A DNA stretch of 40,160 nucleotides, from contig JAGCOW010000065.1 of the NCBI GenBank assembly GCA_017642535.1, forward strand, positions 1 to 40,160. Reading direction: 5' to 3'. The position numbers were made by a program, and so were the translations under genes. The notes beneath the pieces are model-generated. The model was not told the DNA's origin, searched no databases, and worked only from the letters and a program-made list of their open reading frames with translations. The DNA is from Bacteroidales bacterium. Its GTDB lineage: Bacteria; Bacteroidota; Bacteroidia; Bacteroidales; UBA1715. Positions 16,790 to 25,245 of this stretch are shown piece by piece; position 1 is the stretch's first letter, and each line of letters starts with the position of its first letter.

Positions 16790-17443
16790 ATGAAGAAATT
16801 TAAATTCAACATAGAGGGAAAGGCATACGAAGTTACCATTAACAAGGCACAAAATGGTGTGGTTGACATAAATGTGAACGACAAAAATTTTGTTGTCGAA
16901 ATAGAGAAGGAAAAACCTGTTGTAACGCCACCCGCCCCTGCCCCTCGTCCACAACTGATTGAGCAAAAACCAGCGGTAACACACAAAGTTTCCACTGAAA
17001 ATCAACCACTCACGATAATGAAAATCTACGTGACCACAGGACAAACAGTGAAAAAAGGCGACAAACTTTTCACTATGATTTCTGATGGGAAAGAGTGTGA
17101 CATCACAGCCGACAAAGACGGACAAGTGGAAAGAATCAACGTGGTTGTAGGCCAAAATATCCCAAGCGAAGGCGCTTCTATTGAATTGAAAAACTGTGGA
17201 CAGTCATCGACAAGTCAAAACTTCTCAACGGAAAATGCGACGCTTGCTCCTCTTCCAGGAACAATCGTGCAAATCGTACTACCCGAAGGCAGTCCCGTAA
17301 AAGCTGGCGACTTGGTTCTGACAATGGATTCCATGAAAATGGTGAACAACGTGCTTGCAGAAAAATCAGGCATCATAAAACACATGATTGTACAAGAACG
17401 ACAAGCCGTTTTGGAAGGCGACCCGTTGTTTATTATTGAATAA
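16790..17443 (+). CDS. Biotin carboxyl carrier protein with two lipoyl-type domains
   Basis: A 217-residue carrier for the carboxyltransferase complex; homologues I know from this phylum are usually about 140 residues with one domain. Residues 1-45 are the usual N-terminal segment (MKKFKFNIEGKAYEVTI), followed by a Pro/Ala hinge. Residues about 70-135 form a biotinyl/lipoyl-like fold (IMKIYVTTGQTVKKGDKLFTM), but its hairpin reads SDGKECD without the M-K-M site. Residues about 150-217 form the functional domain with DSMKM, Lys183 being the expected biotin site; the usual A of the motif is S. The duplication seems real rather than a frame error because the frame is continuous. It is the last gene of the operon. 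Confidence 0.88.
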   Translation: MKKFKFNIEGKAYEVTINKAQNGVVDINVNDKNFVVEIEKEKPVVTPPAPAPRPQLIEQKPAVTHKVSTENQPLTIMKIYVTTGQTVKKGDKLFTMISDGKECDITADKDGQVERINVVVGQNIPSEGASIELKNCGQSSTSQNFSTENATLAPLPGTIVQIVLPEGSPVKAGDLVLTMDSMKMVNNVLAEKSGIIKHMIVQERQAVLEGDPLFIIE

Positions 17444-17467
17444 GTGAACAAGATTTCTAAAAAAAAG

Positions 17468-17475
17468 TATATTTG
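17468..17475 (+). promoter_or_regulatory. -7 box immediately before the first FKBP gene
   Basis: TATATTTG lies only 5 bases before the ATG at 17481. Transcription from it would begin at or next to the start codon, giving a leaderless or nearly leaderless message. Confidence 0.5.
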
Positions 17476-17480
17476 CATAT

Positions 17481-18287
17481 ATGAGAAACAGCAAAAAAAT
17501 ACAAAACGTACTGATAGCGACACTTATCGCATTAGTCAGTTTCTCGGCGTGTTCGCACGACGAGAAAGAAAAACTCATCGTAACTCGCCAAGATTCAACA
17601 TCGTATAGTCTGGGCGTCACATTCGCAAAAAGGATTCCTCAAAATTTGAAAGACAACAACATCGAAACGGTCGATTTCGAGTATTTTCTTCAAGGAATAG
17701 TGGATTACTTTGACAAAGAAACGTCTGTAAAACTGACTGACCAAGAAATTGACAGAATCGTCAATACGATTATTGGCAAACAAGTTCAGGAAAAACAAGA
17801 AAAATTCGTAGAACAAAACAAGCCAAACATAGAAAAAGGCAAGACATTCCTTGAGAAAAACAAAGAAAATAGCAACGTAATCGAGTTGAAAGACGGGCTT
17901 CAATATCGTATTCTTGATATGGGATGGGGAAAAATGTCACCAATCAAAACCGACAACATTCTTATCTCTTTCAAAGTATATAACACGAAATATGAATTGA
18001 TTTACGACAGCCAGAAAAAATCCGAACAGACAAAAATCTATTTGGGTTCGGCTATTCCCGCCCTACAAGAAGTTTTGCCGAAAATCAAGACTGGTGGTAG
18101 CGTGAGAATTTTCACCTCGCACGAATATGCGTATGGCTCAACCGTTTACGAGCAAGATTTGGTAAAGCCATACGAGACATTGATTTTCGATGTCACATTA
18201 AATAAAATCATTCTCAGTGCAGAACGTTTGGCTGAATGGAACAAATTAGTTGAACAAGAACAAAATCAGAATCAAAACAATCAATAA
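17481..18287 (+). CDS. FKBP-like lipoprotein, degenerate
   Basis: A 268-residue lipoprotein (signal peptide ending VSFSAC, lipidated Cys24). Residues about 35-135 are a helical FKBP N-terminal dimerisation-like region (YSLGVTFAKRIPQNLK, QEKQEKFVEQNKPNIEKGKTFLEKN). The C-terminal domain (about 140-255) follows FKBP order: ISFKVYN, YDSQ, a central helix, EYAYGS, ETLIFDVTL. It is diverged: the Gly-Trp of the proline-binding pocket is replaced around IPALQEVL, so prolyl isomerase activity is doubtful and a chaperone role is more likely. The next gene, a canonical FKBP lipoprotein, starts 14 bases later; the pair looks like a tandem duplication. Confidence 0.85.
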   Translation: MRNSKKIQNVLIATLIALVSFSACSHDEKEKLIVTRQDSTSYSLGVTFAKRIPQNLKDNNIETVDFEYFLQGIVDYFDKETSVKLTDQEIDRIVNTIIGKQVQEKQEKFVEQNKPNIEKGKTFLEKNKENSNVIELKDGLQYRILDMGWGKMSPIKTDNILISFKVYNTKYELIYDSQKKSEQTKIYLGSAIPALQEVLPKIKTGGSVRIFTSHEYAYGSTVYEQDLVKPYETLIFDVTLNKIILSAERLAEWNKLVEQEQNQNQNNQ

Positions 18288-18301
18288 AAATAAATAACAA
18301 A

Positions 18302-19057
18302 ATGAAATTAGGTATTAAAGTATTGGGAATCGTTTGCCTTACGGCAAGTTTATGTTCCTGCGGAAACAAAGACAATGTAAAACTTGAAACTCTTGAAGAT
18401 AGTGCAAATTTTTGTTTGGGATACCAAACAGCAGCAATGTGGGCACAACGAGGAATTGATTCTCTCAACGACGACGCCTTTATCGCTGGTTTCAAGGCAT
18501 TCGACATTGACGATGAAAAAATGCCACTCGAATTAGATCAAGAACTTTATTCAGACATGATGCAACGTTATTCGGTAATTTTGGAAGAACGCCAACTTGC
18601 AAAAATGAAAACTGAATATGCACCAAACATCGAAGCAGGTGAGAAATTCTTGGCAGAAAACAAGGAAAAAGCTGGCGTAACTACTACGGCAAGCGGTCTT
18701 CAATATGAAATCATCAAAGAAGGAACTGGTGCAAAACCAGCACTTTTCGATACAATTGTTGTTCATTACAATGGTACATTGCTTGACGGAACAGTATTTG
18801 ACAGTTCAATCGGAAACGAGCCCGTTTCGTTGCCGTTAATTCCAGGCGCATTGATTCAGGGCTGGATTGAAGCATTTCCACTGTTTGCAGAAGGAACAAA
18901 AGCTAAATTGTACATTCCTTACGATTTGGCATACGGAGAATATGGTTCTCGTGACATTCAACCGTTCTCTACATTGATTTTCGACGTTGAATTGCTCAAG
19001 GTGAAAAAGGGTAATCCTGACGCAGCCACGATGAAGTTCAACCAACCAATGCAATAG
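18302..19057 (+). CDS. FKBP-type peptidyl-prolyl isomerase lipoprotein
   Basis: A 251-residue lipoprotein (lipobox LCSC, Cys20). The helical N-terminal part (about 35-125) contains ANFCLGYQTAAMWAQRG and the linker EAGEKFLAENKEKAGV. The C-terminal FKBP domain keeps the canonical active-site pattern: VHYNGTLLDGTVFDSS, GALIQGWIEAFPLF with the pocket Trp, and IPYDLAYGEYG. It should catalyse cis-trans isomerisation of prolyl bonds in envelope proteins in the periplasm. It shares an operon with the degenerate FKBP gene and is followed by a good terminator at 19078-19112. Confidence 0.92.
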   Translation: MKLGIKVLGIVCLTASLCSCGNKDNVKLETLEDSANFCLGYQTAAMWAQRGIDSLNDDAFIAGFKAFDIDDEKMPLELDQELYSDMMQRYSVILEERQLAKMKTEYAPNIEAGEKFLAENKEKAGVTTTASGLQYEIIKEGTGAKPALFDTIVVHYNGTLLDGTVFDSSIGNEPVSLPLIPGALIQGWIEAFPLFAEGTKAKLYIPYDLAYGEYGSRDIQPFSTLIFDVELLKVKKGNPDAATMKFNQPMQ

Positions 19058-19077
19058 TATTTTTTATCAATACACTC

Positions 19078-19112
19078 AAAAGTTCGTCTGTTCTCACATT
19101 CGAACTTTTTTT
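19078..19112 (+). terminator. Rho-independent terminator between the FKBP pair and uxs
   Basis: Nine-base arms (AAAAGTTCG and CGAACTTTT) with a 14-base loop and following T-run. The hairpin ends six bases before the first possible uxs ATG, so either some read-through feeds the sugar operon or its promoter overlaps the hairpin. Confidence 0.8.
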
Positions 19113-19117
19113 ATAAA

Positions 19118-20062
19118 ATGATCTCTATGAAACGAGTATTAGTTACAGGCGGTGCAGGATTTATTGGTTCACATTTATGTGAGCGATTGCTGAATGACGG
19201 CAACGACGTTATTTGCTTGGACAACTATTTTACAGGTAGCAAAAAAAATATTGTTCACTTATTGAACAATCCCTATTTTGAATTAGTCCGCCACGACGTA
19301 ACAACGCCATATTATGCCGAAGTTGACCAGATTTTCAACTTGGCTTGTCCCGCCTCTCCTATTCATTATCAATACAATCCCATTAAGACCATAAAAACGT
19401 CGGTGATGGGTGCAATCAATATGTTGGGATTGGCGAAACGTATTCACGCCACTGTATTGCAAGCTTCTACAAGCGAGGTCTATGGCGACCCACAAGTTCA
19501 CCCGCAAACGGAATCGTATTGGGGACACGTGAATCCAATCGGCATCCGTTCGTGCTACGACGAAGGGAAACGTTGTGCAGAAACATTGTTTATGGATTAT
19601 CATCACCAAAATAATGTAAAAATCAAAATCATCAGAATCTTTAATACGTATGGTCCACGCATGCACCCGAACGACGGTCGTGTCGTGTCGAATTTCATTG
19701 TACAGGCATTGCAAGACAAACCAATAACGATTTATGGCGACGGCTCGCAAACTCGTAGTTTCCAATACGTTGACGACTTGATTGAAGGAATGGTGCGAAT
19801 GATGAACACCGACAAATCGTTTGTCGGTCCTGTAAACATTGGTAATCCTGGCGAATTTACCATTCTGGAATTGGCTCAGAAAGTGATTGCATTGACACAT
19901 TCAAAATCGGAAATAATCTTTATGCCTTTGCCACAAGACGATCCTTTGCAACGCAAGCCCAACATTGAGTTGGCAAAAGAAAAGCTCAACGGTTGGGAGC
20001 CAAAGATAAATCTTGAACAAGGGCTTATAAAAACAATTGATTACTTTAAAACTATTCTCTAA
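19118..20062 (+). CDS. uxs: UDP-glucuronate decarboxylase (UDP-xylose synthase)
   Basis: A 314-residue extended short-chain dehydrogenase that converts UDP-glucuronate to UDP-xylose. The NAD loop [18 protein letters not shown], catalytic Tyr/Lys in CYDEGKR, and [20 protein letters not shown] are all typical of UXS rather than dTDP-glucose 4,6-dehydratase. Substrate-recognition blocks ([23 protein letters not shown]) support this. An internal ATG at 19127 (MKRVLVTGG) is an equally good start, given the terminator just upstream. Its stop overlaps the rmlA start (TAATG), making it the first gene of a nucleotide-sugar operon. Confidence 0.93.
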   Translation: MISMKRVLVTGGAGFIGSHLCERLLNDGNDVICLDNYFTGSKKNIVHLLNNPYFELVRHDVTTPYYAEVDQIFNLACPASPIHYQYNPIKTIKTSVMGAINMLGLAKRIHATVLQASTSEVYGDPQVHPQTESYWGHVNPIGIRSCYDEGKRCAETLFMDYHHQNNVKIKIIRIFNTYGPRMHPNDGRVVSNFIVQALQDKPITIYGDGSQTRSFQYVDDLIEGMVRMMNTDKSFVGPVNIGNPGEFTILELAQKVIALTHSKSEIIFMPLPQDDPLQRKPNIELAKEKLNGWEPKINLEQGLIKTIDYFKTIL

Positions 20063-20940
20063 TGAAAGGAATAATTCTTGCCGGCGGTTCCGGAACACGT
20101 TTGTATCCCATCACAAAAAGTATCTCGAAACAATTGGTTCCGATTTACAACAAACCTATGATTTACTATCCCCTTTCGGTACTGATGCTTGCAAATATCC
20201 GTGATATCCTCATTATTACGACTCCCGAAGACCAGTCAATGTTCAAACGTCTCTTGGGCGACGGTAAGCAATGGGGCATCAATTTGCAATATGCCATACA
20301 ACCATCTCCCGACGGACTTGCACAAGCTTTTCTCATTGGTGAGGATTTTATTGGAAACGACTCATGTTGCTTGATTCTTGGCGATAATATTTTCTTCGGT
20401 CACGATTTCGGAAAAACGTTGAGTCAAGTTTCGACAATACAAAAAGGTGCAACGGTGTTCGGTTACTACGTGAACGACCCAGAACGTTACGGCGTGGTTG
20501 AATTTGACGAAAACCGCAAAGTGCTCTCTCTGGAGGAAAAACCCCAAAATCCAAAATCAAACTATGCCGTAACAGGACTTTATTTCTACGACAACACCGT
20601 TGTTGCAAAAGCCAAAAGTCTGAAACCATCGGCTCGTGGAGAATTGGAAATCACCGACTTAAACAAGTTATATCTTGCAGAACAAACATTGGACGTAAAA
20701 CTCCTTGGTCGTGGAATTGCGTGGTTGGACACAGGAACACATGATAGTTTGTTGGAAGCGTCGAACTACGTTTCTGCCATTGAAAACCGTCAGGGACTTA
20801 TGGTTGCCTGCATCGAGGAAATCGCATTCTCAAAGAATTATATATCAAAGGAACAACTGCTTGAACTGGCGGAACCATTGAAAAAGAACGAATACGGACA
20901 ATATCTTATAAAAATTGCCAATCATAAAATTTTAGACTAA
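20062..20940 (+). CDS. rmlA: Glucose-1-phosphate thymidylyltransferase
   Basis: A 292-residue nucleotidyltransferase that makes dTDP-glucose from glucose-1-phosphate and dTTP, the first step of dTDP-rhamnose synthesis. Signatures: [51 protein letters not shown] and [14 protein letters not shown]. The length is standard. The start overlaps the uxs stop by one base and the stop overlaps the rmlC start by one base, both as TAATG, which implies coupled translation. The product probably feeds surface polysaccharide synthesis. Confidence 0.96.
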   Translation: MKGIILAGGSGTRLYPITKSISKQLVPIYNKPMIYYPLSVLMLANIRDILIITTPEDQSMFKRLLGDGKQWGINLQYAIQPSPDGLAQAFLIGEDFIGNDSCCLILGDNIFFGHDFGKTLSQVSTIQKGATVFGYYVNDPERYGVVEFDENRKVLSLEEKPQNPKSNYAVTGLYFYDNTVVAKAKSLKPSARGELEITDLNKLYLAEQTLDVKLLGRGIAWLDTGTHDSLLEASNYVSAIENRQGLMVACIEEIAFSKNYISKEQLLELAEPLKKNEYGQYLIKIANHKILD

Positions 20941-21494
20941 TGGAAGCAATAAAAACAGACATTGAAGGTGTTTATATTATTGAACCGAAAGTATTTAAGG
21001 ATCAACGTGGCTACTTTTTTGAAAGTTACAATAAATTATCGTTAGAATCCTTGGGAATTGATTATACATTCGTACAAGATAATCAATCAAAATCTTCATA
21101 CGGTGTGATTCGTGGCTTGCATTTTCAAAAACCGCCTCACGCACAAACGAAATTATTGCGTGTTGTAGAGGGAAAAATCATCGACGTTGCCGTCGATATT
21201 CGCAAAGGTTCTCCTACCTACGGGAAACACGTCGCTGTGGAACTGAGTGCGGAAAACTTCAAACAATTATTGATTCCGACCGGTTTTGCCCACGGTTTCT
21301 CCGTATTGAGCGAAACTGCCATTGTACAATATAAATGTACCGACTATTACCATCCCGAAACAGAAGGCGGCATCATGTTCAATGACTCCGACATCGACAT
21401 TGATTGGGGTATTCCGCTTGACGAAGCTGTCGTTTCTGATAAAGATTTGAAACATCCTTCATTTGCTGAATTTGAATCACCTTTTTCTATCTAA
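20940..21494 (+). CDS. rmlC: dTDP-4-dehydrorhamnose 3,5-epimerase
   Basis: A 184-residue cupin-fold epimerase, third step of dTDP-rhamnose synthesis. Visible: FKDQRGYFFESYN, VIRGLHFQKPPHAQTKLLRV (catalytic His in RGLHFQ), IPTGFAHGFSVLS, and YKCTDYYHPETEGGIMFND. It overlaps rmlA by one base and is followed by rmlD after two bases. The 4,6-dehydratase that makes its substrate (RmlB) is not encoded in this window. Confidence 0.96.
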   Translation: MEAIKTDIEGVYIIEPKVFKDQRGYFFESYNKLSLESLGIDYTFVQDNQSKSSYGVIRGLHFQKPPHAQTKLLRVVEGKIIDVAVDIRKGSPTYGKHVAVELSAENFKQLLIPTGFAHGFSVLSETAIVQYKCTDYYHPETEGGIMFNDSDIDIDWGIPLDEAVVSDKDLKHPSFAEFESPFSI

Positions 21495-21496
21495 TT

Positions 21497-22369
21497 ATGA
21501 CACAAATTCTTGTTACCGGAAGCAACGGACAATTAGGAAACGAAATGCGTGAATTGGCAAAAAAATCTCCGTTTCAGTTCACATTCACCGACGTTGCCGA
21601 ATTAGACATAACAAACATTCAGGCGATAGACGAACTTTTTCAACAAAACAAATTCGACTACGTGATAAATTGTGCGGCATACACCAATGTGAACAAAGCC
21701 GAGGAGGAAGAAGACATTGCATTGAAAATCAACGCGAAAGCACCTGAAAATTTAGCAAAAATTAGTGCTAAATATCAGTGTAAATTCATTCACGTCTCCA
21801 CCGATTACGTGTTCGACGGAACAAAATGCCAACCCTACGAAGAATCTCAACCCGTTTGTCCACAATCGGCATACGGACGCACAAAGTTGGAAGGCGAAAA
21901 ACTTGCAATGGCAGCAAATCCAGAGACTATCATCCTGAGAACAGCATGGCTCTACTCTACCTATGGTAACAACTTTGTAAAAACAATGATAAAATTGGGA
22001 ACCGAACGCGACGAACTCTCTGTCGTATTCGACCAGATTGGTTCGCCTACCTATGCTGGAGATTTGGCAAAAGCCATTTATTACATCATTGAAAAAGTTG
22101 AATCGAACGAAAAACAATTTGTTGCAGGAATATACCATTTCTCAAATGAGGGTGTTTGCAGTTGGTACGATTTCACCAAAGAAATTCACGCATTGGCAGG
22201 AATACAATGTTCGGTAAAACCAATAGAGACAAAAGACTTTCCAAGTCCTGCAAAACGTCCGTTTTACAGCGTGCTGAACAAGAAAAAAATCAAAGAAACA
22301 TACGGAATTGATGTGCCTTATTGGAAAGACAGTTTGGCGTATTGCATACAAAAATTACAAGCAAAATGA
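21497..22369 (+). CDS. rmlD: dTDP-4-dehydrorhamnose reductase
   Basis: A 290-residue short-chain dehydrogenase that reduces dTDP-4-keto-rhamnose to dTDP-rhamnose. Signatures: GSNGQLGNEMRE for the cofactor, NCAAYTNVNKAEEE, STDYVFDG, Tyr/Lys in SAYGRTKLEGE, and RTAWLYSTYGNNF. Full length. The stop overlaps the start of the next lipoprotein gene (ATGA), continuing the coupled series. Confidence 0.96.
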   Translation: MTQILVTGSNGQLGNEMRELAKKSPFQFTFTDVAELDITNIQAIDELFQQNKFDYVINCAAYTNVNKAEEEEDIALKINAKAPENLAKISAKYQCKFIHVSTDYVFDGTKCQPYEESQPVCPQSAYGRTKLEGEKLAMAANPETIILRTAWLYSTYGNNFVKTMIKLGTERDELSVVFDQIGSPTYAGDLAKAIYYIIEKVESNEKQFVAGIYHFSNEGVCSWYDFTKEIHALAGIQCSVKPIETKDFPSPAKRPFYSVLNKKKIKETYGIDVPYWKDSLAYCIQKLQAK

Positions 22370-22722
22370 GACTTATCATTTTCATATTCAGCATATTACT
22401 GCTATTTTCCTGCACCAAGGAAATCTCCGATGGACCATACATTTATTTTTCCAACGAAGCATCCATACCCGATACCATTTCGCAATCCGATGCCATTACT
22501 TTCGAGATAACTGCCATAGGTCAAAGCTACAAAGTTACTCGGGCTCAAGTTTTTGTGAACACGACGGAATACTTTGACACAACATTCGCAGCAACCGATT
22601 CCATAACTTTCAATTGGGTAAGCGACTTTTCTGGGAAACTTCGCACGCAAAATGTCATGATTCAAGCAATTGACGAGAGCGAAATGATTGGAACACAAAC
22701 GAAAAAAATCTACATAGAGTGA
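22366..22722 (+). CDS. Small lipoprotein of unknown function
   Basis: A 118-residue lipoprotein. The frame is open to a TTG at 22321, but the ATG at 22366 places a clean signal peptide at the start (lipobox LLFSC, Cys16) and overlaps the rmlD stop by four bases. The mature part is beta-rich, about 100 residues, with strands such as AITFEITAIG and SITFNWVSDFSG, suggesting a single Ig-like or Fn3-like domain. I do not recognise the family. It overlaps the following FKBP gene by four bases (GTGA), so it belongs to the sugar operon transcript and may act with that FKBP in the envelope. Confidence 0.8.
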   Translation: MRLIIFIFSILLLFSCTKEISDGPYIYFSNEASIPDTISQSDAITFEITAIGQSYKVTRAQVFVNTTEYFDTTFAATDSITFNWVSDFSGKLRTQNVMIQAIDESEMIGTQTKKIYIE

Positions 22723-23261
22723 AATTTCATATTCAGATATTTTGCGTCTTTTTCATTCTTTTGGGCTTTTCTGCGTGCAACGACAAGCCCAAACGACCTA
22801 TTACCGCCGAAGATATACGAAGATATGAAGAACGAAATATAGAAATCAATAGAGAAATAGTAAAACGAAAACAAGACACTATACAACAATATATCAAAGA
22901 TAACAACCTCTCAATGAAAACGAGTGGTTCTGGTCTTTGGTACGATATTGTTCCCAGTGGCGACACCACTCCCATTCGCACGGGAGATGTTGTTCGCATT
23001 GCCTACAACGTGGAGCTTCTCAACGGAAAATATTGTTATTCCTCGGATTCCAGTGGCTTGAAAGATTTTAAGGTTGGTCAAGGTGGTGTGGAATCAGGTC
23101 TTGAAGAAGCTATTCTTTTGATGCACAAAGGCGATACGGCAAATTTGCTCATTCCTCCTCACTTGGCTCACGGACTATTAGGCGACCAAAACAAGATTCC
23201 ATCCCTTGCAATTCTACATTACAAGGTCATTGTGAAAGACCATTTCTCTAACCAGAAATAA
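22719..23261 (+). CDS. GldI-like FKBP lipoprotein
   Basis: A 180-residue lipoprotein starting with GTG, which overlaps the preceding stop as GTGA (lipobox GFSAC, Cys20). A charged helix (about 28-60) precedes an FKBP domain: VRIAYNVELLNGKYCYSSDSSG, VESGLEEAILLM, IPPHLAHGLLGD, LHYKVIV. The pocket Trp is replaced by Leu in ESGLEEA, as in GldI-type proteins linked to gliding and type IX secretion in Bacteroidetes. GldI itself is only a resemblance here. It ends convergently with DUF2851, 20 bases away, with no terminator seen. Confidence 0.87.
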   Translation: MKFHIQIFCVFFILLGFSACNDKPKRPITAEDIRRYEERNIEINREIVKRKQDTIQQYIKDNNLSMKTSGSGLWYDIVPSGDTTPIRTGDVVRIAYNVELLNGKYCYSSDSSGLKDFKVGQGGVESGLEEAILLMHKGDTANLLIPPHLAHGLLGDQNKIPSLAILHYKVIVKDHFSNQK

Positions 23262-23281
23262 AAACAGATAATTTTCATTTC

Positions 23282-24553
23282 TCAATTATCAATTTTATTC
23301 ATCACCACGTGCCCTATACTACATCGCACACAATTTCCTTTGCTACAATATTCGTTGAACAATTGTAGCAAACCTTGCGATTCAAAGGCATTTTGAGGCA
23401 TTATTGCATAATCCTTCCACTGTGAGATTATAGCATTTTTCTCAGCTGAAATCTGCATCAAAAACTGATATGCCCGTTGCGTAAGCACTTCATTGTTTCG
23501 CTCTTTCCCGTATGCAAACAAAAATGGAATGGCTGTATTTATCAAAATGGTTTCAATCGCTTGCATTCCCAATTCTGACGAATGTTTCGGCGATTCTTTC
23601 TTAAACGAATAATGAGTCTCCCAATACTCGCTTGCCATGCAACCAAAAACAGAGTAAATCTCATCCAACGAATTGATTTCTACGAGTATAGAGACCAAAT
23701 GATGTGTATTGTACAACAATCTTGCAAATTGTGCAATACGAATCGTCGGGAAATTGTACGGACGCATTTTGGCAAACTTCCACCACGTGGAACTTATCGG
23801 TGTTAAATCATATTTCTTCTGTAAAAACTGATATTCGTGTAACAAACGACTGCAATACTCATCATTTGGTTGTGTCAAAAGATTTGCTTGACCGAACAAC
23901 AATGCCTCCAGCTGAAACAAGTCATCGTGATGTTTTTCAATAAGATGCAATGGCAACGATTTTGCTAAGAGTTCAAACGCCTCGGCATTGGTCTTAAAAC
24001 CCAAATTCCGCGCAAGTAACTGATAAAGCGTTTCCTCCCAATCATTATTCGTCTTCGTATATAACTCCACAATATGCTTTGCCTTGTTTTCAAACCGTTC
24101 GGCAACTAGACGTTCCAGAAACAGAGAGATTCGTAACGAATCAATTGTTGGCAAATGCTTGCCACAACGGATTCCCAAAGGAATATCGGTAAGTTTCATA
24201 TAATTATGAGTAACGTGAGGTAAGATGGGCATCACAAGTGTGGGAACATGCTGATTTTGTTCGTTGAAAACATCCTTGTCGCATATTTGCACAACGTGAA
24301 GTATTACGCTATTATAGGACTTTTGTAATTGATGTTTATGGATATTCCAATCACTTGCCCTTACGTGAACCTCAACATCGCCAGCCCAAACAGTATCGCC
24401 GATTTTTATTTTCGCATTCAAGAAATCGGGACCAGCATTAGCATTGAACGTACCTATTTTTATAACGGAAATTGGCTCGTTATCGGTAGTACATAACGTG
24501 TCAAGCCGCATCAACTGATGTTGCCAGACATACTGCAAAAAAGCTTCTGTCAT
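23282..24553 (-). CDS. DUF2851 family protein
   Basis: A 423-residue cytoplasmic protein with no signal peptide. It matches the Bacteroidetes-wide DUF2851 family: start EAFLQYVWQHQL, GTFNANAGPDFLNAKI, WAGDVEVHVRASDWNIHKH, HVVQICDKDVFN, and a Cys-rich end (CSKGNCVRCSIG). The function is not known. The start overlaps the tsaB stop by one base. The last codons are built from a heptamer repeat (TCAATTA/TCAATTT on the plus strand, 23282-23295), so the C-terminus may have been altered by repeat insertion. Confidence 0.87.
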   Translation of the reverse strand: MTEAFLQYVWQHQLMRLDTLCTTDNEPISVIKIGTFNANAGPDFLNAKIKIGDTVWAGDVEVHVRASDWNIHKHQLQKSYNSVILHVVQICDKDVFNEQNQHVPTLVMPILPHVTHNYMKLTDIPLGIRCGKHLPTIDSLRISLFLERLVAERFENKAKHIVELYTKTNNDWEETLYQLLARNLGFKTNAEAFELLAKSLPLHLIEKHHDDLFQLEALLFGQANLLTQPNDEYCSRLLHEYQFLQKKYDLTPISSTWWKFAKMRPYNFPTIRIAQFARLLYNTHHLVSILVEINSLDEIYSVFGCMASEYWETHYSFKKESPKHSSELGMQAIETILINTAIPFLFAYGKERNNEVLTQRAYQFLMQISAEKNAIISQWKDYAIMPQNAFESQGLLQLFNEYCSKGNCVRCSIGHVVMNKIDN

Positions 24554-25245
24554 TATAGTAATTTCTTGGGCGTGGTTGCTTGAAATTCTTTGAGATAAAA
24601 CGGCTCAAAATACGCCACATCGTCAAACTCTTGTCTGTCGTACATTTCCGATGCTATATCGCCGATAGTTTTTGCTGTCGTGTAAATACCGTCAACAAAT
24701 GTTACATTGTCACCTTCCAGCGTCGCACGACATTTATTGCTGCCATCGCCACACAAGAAATAATGTTTTGTAGGTTCAAATGACCCTTTTGCCTCGTATG
24801 TTACAACCAAAGCATTTGTTTCACGTACATTCCTCATCTGCCAATCCCATTGCGACGTATATACTTCCATACGACGAGCGTCAATCATTGGCATATAGAT
24901 ATTTCCTTCGTCGTCGTTGTGTACAGCATTTTTGCACGAAAGAGCCAACGCTTGAAGCGTATCAACCGTAATGAGCGGCAACGAACAAGCATAACAAAGT
25001 CCTTTGGCAACCGATGCTCCTATACGGAGTCCCGTGTATGAGCCAGGGCCTTTTGACAATGCAATTGCATTACAATCAGCAATTTGTAAATTTCTTTCCT
25101 TGAGCAAGTCTTCAATCAAGACCGTCAATTTTTCGGAATGAGCATTTGGCTCGTTCAATTCCTTGAGAGCAACACAGTTGCCGTCTTCGTGGATTGCCAC
25201 CGAACAAACGGATGTTGCTGTTTCTATGCTTAAAAATCTTTTCAT
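24553..25245 (-). CDS. tsaB: tRNA threonylcarbamoyladenosine biosynthesis protein TsaB
   Basis: A 230-residue ASKHA-fold protein, partner of TsaD in making the t6A modification at position 37 of ANN-decoding tRNAs. Signatures: LSIETATSVCSVAI at the N-terminus and ALSKGPGSYTGLRIG near residue 65. The length is typical for the Bacteroidetes form. It starts inside the end of the metallo-beta-lactamase gene (four-base ATGA overlap) and ends overlapping DUF2851, so three genes form one translationally coupled unit. Confidence 0.94.
   Translation of the reverse strand: MKRFLSIETATSVCSVAIHEDGNCVALKELNEPNAHSEKLTVLIEDLLKERNLQIADCNAIALSKGPGSYTGLRIGASVAKGLCYACSLPLITVDTLQALALSCKNAVHNDDEGNIYMPMIDARRMEVYTSQWDWQMRNVRETNALVVTYEAKGSFEPTKHYFLCGDGSNKCRATLEGDNVTFVDGIYTTAKTIGDIASEMYDRQEFDDVAYFEPFYLKEFQATTPKKLL

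Noticed and set aside
19283..19900. 205-residue open frame on the minus strand
   Set aside because: Antisense to uxs, with no recognisable motif or promoter.
19118..20062. dTDP-glucose 4,6-dehydratase (rmlB), expected in an rml cluster
   Set aside because: The motifs [20 protein letters not shown] and [13 protein letters not shown] match UDP-glucuronate decarboxylases rather than RmlB.
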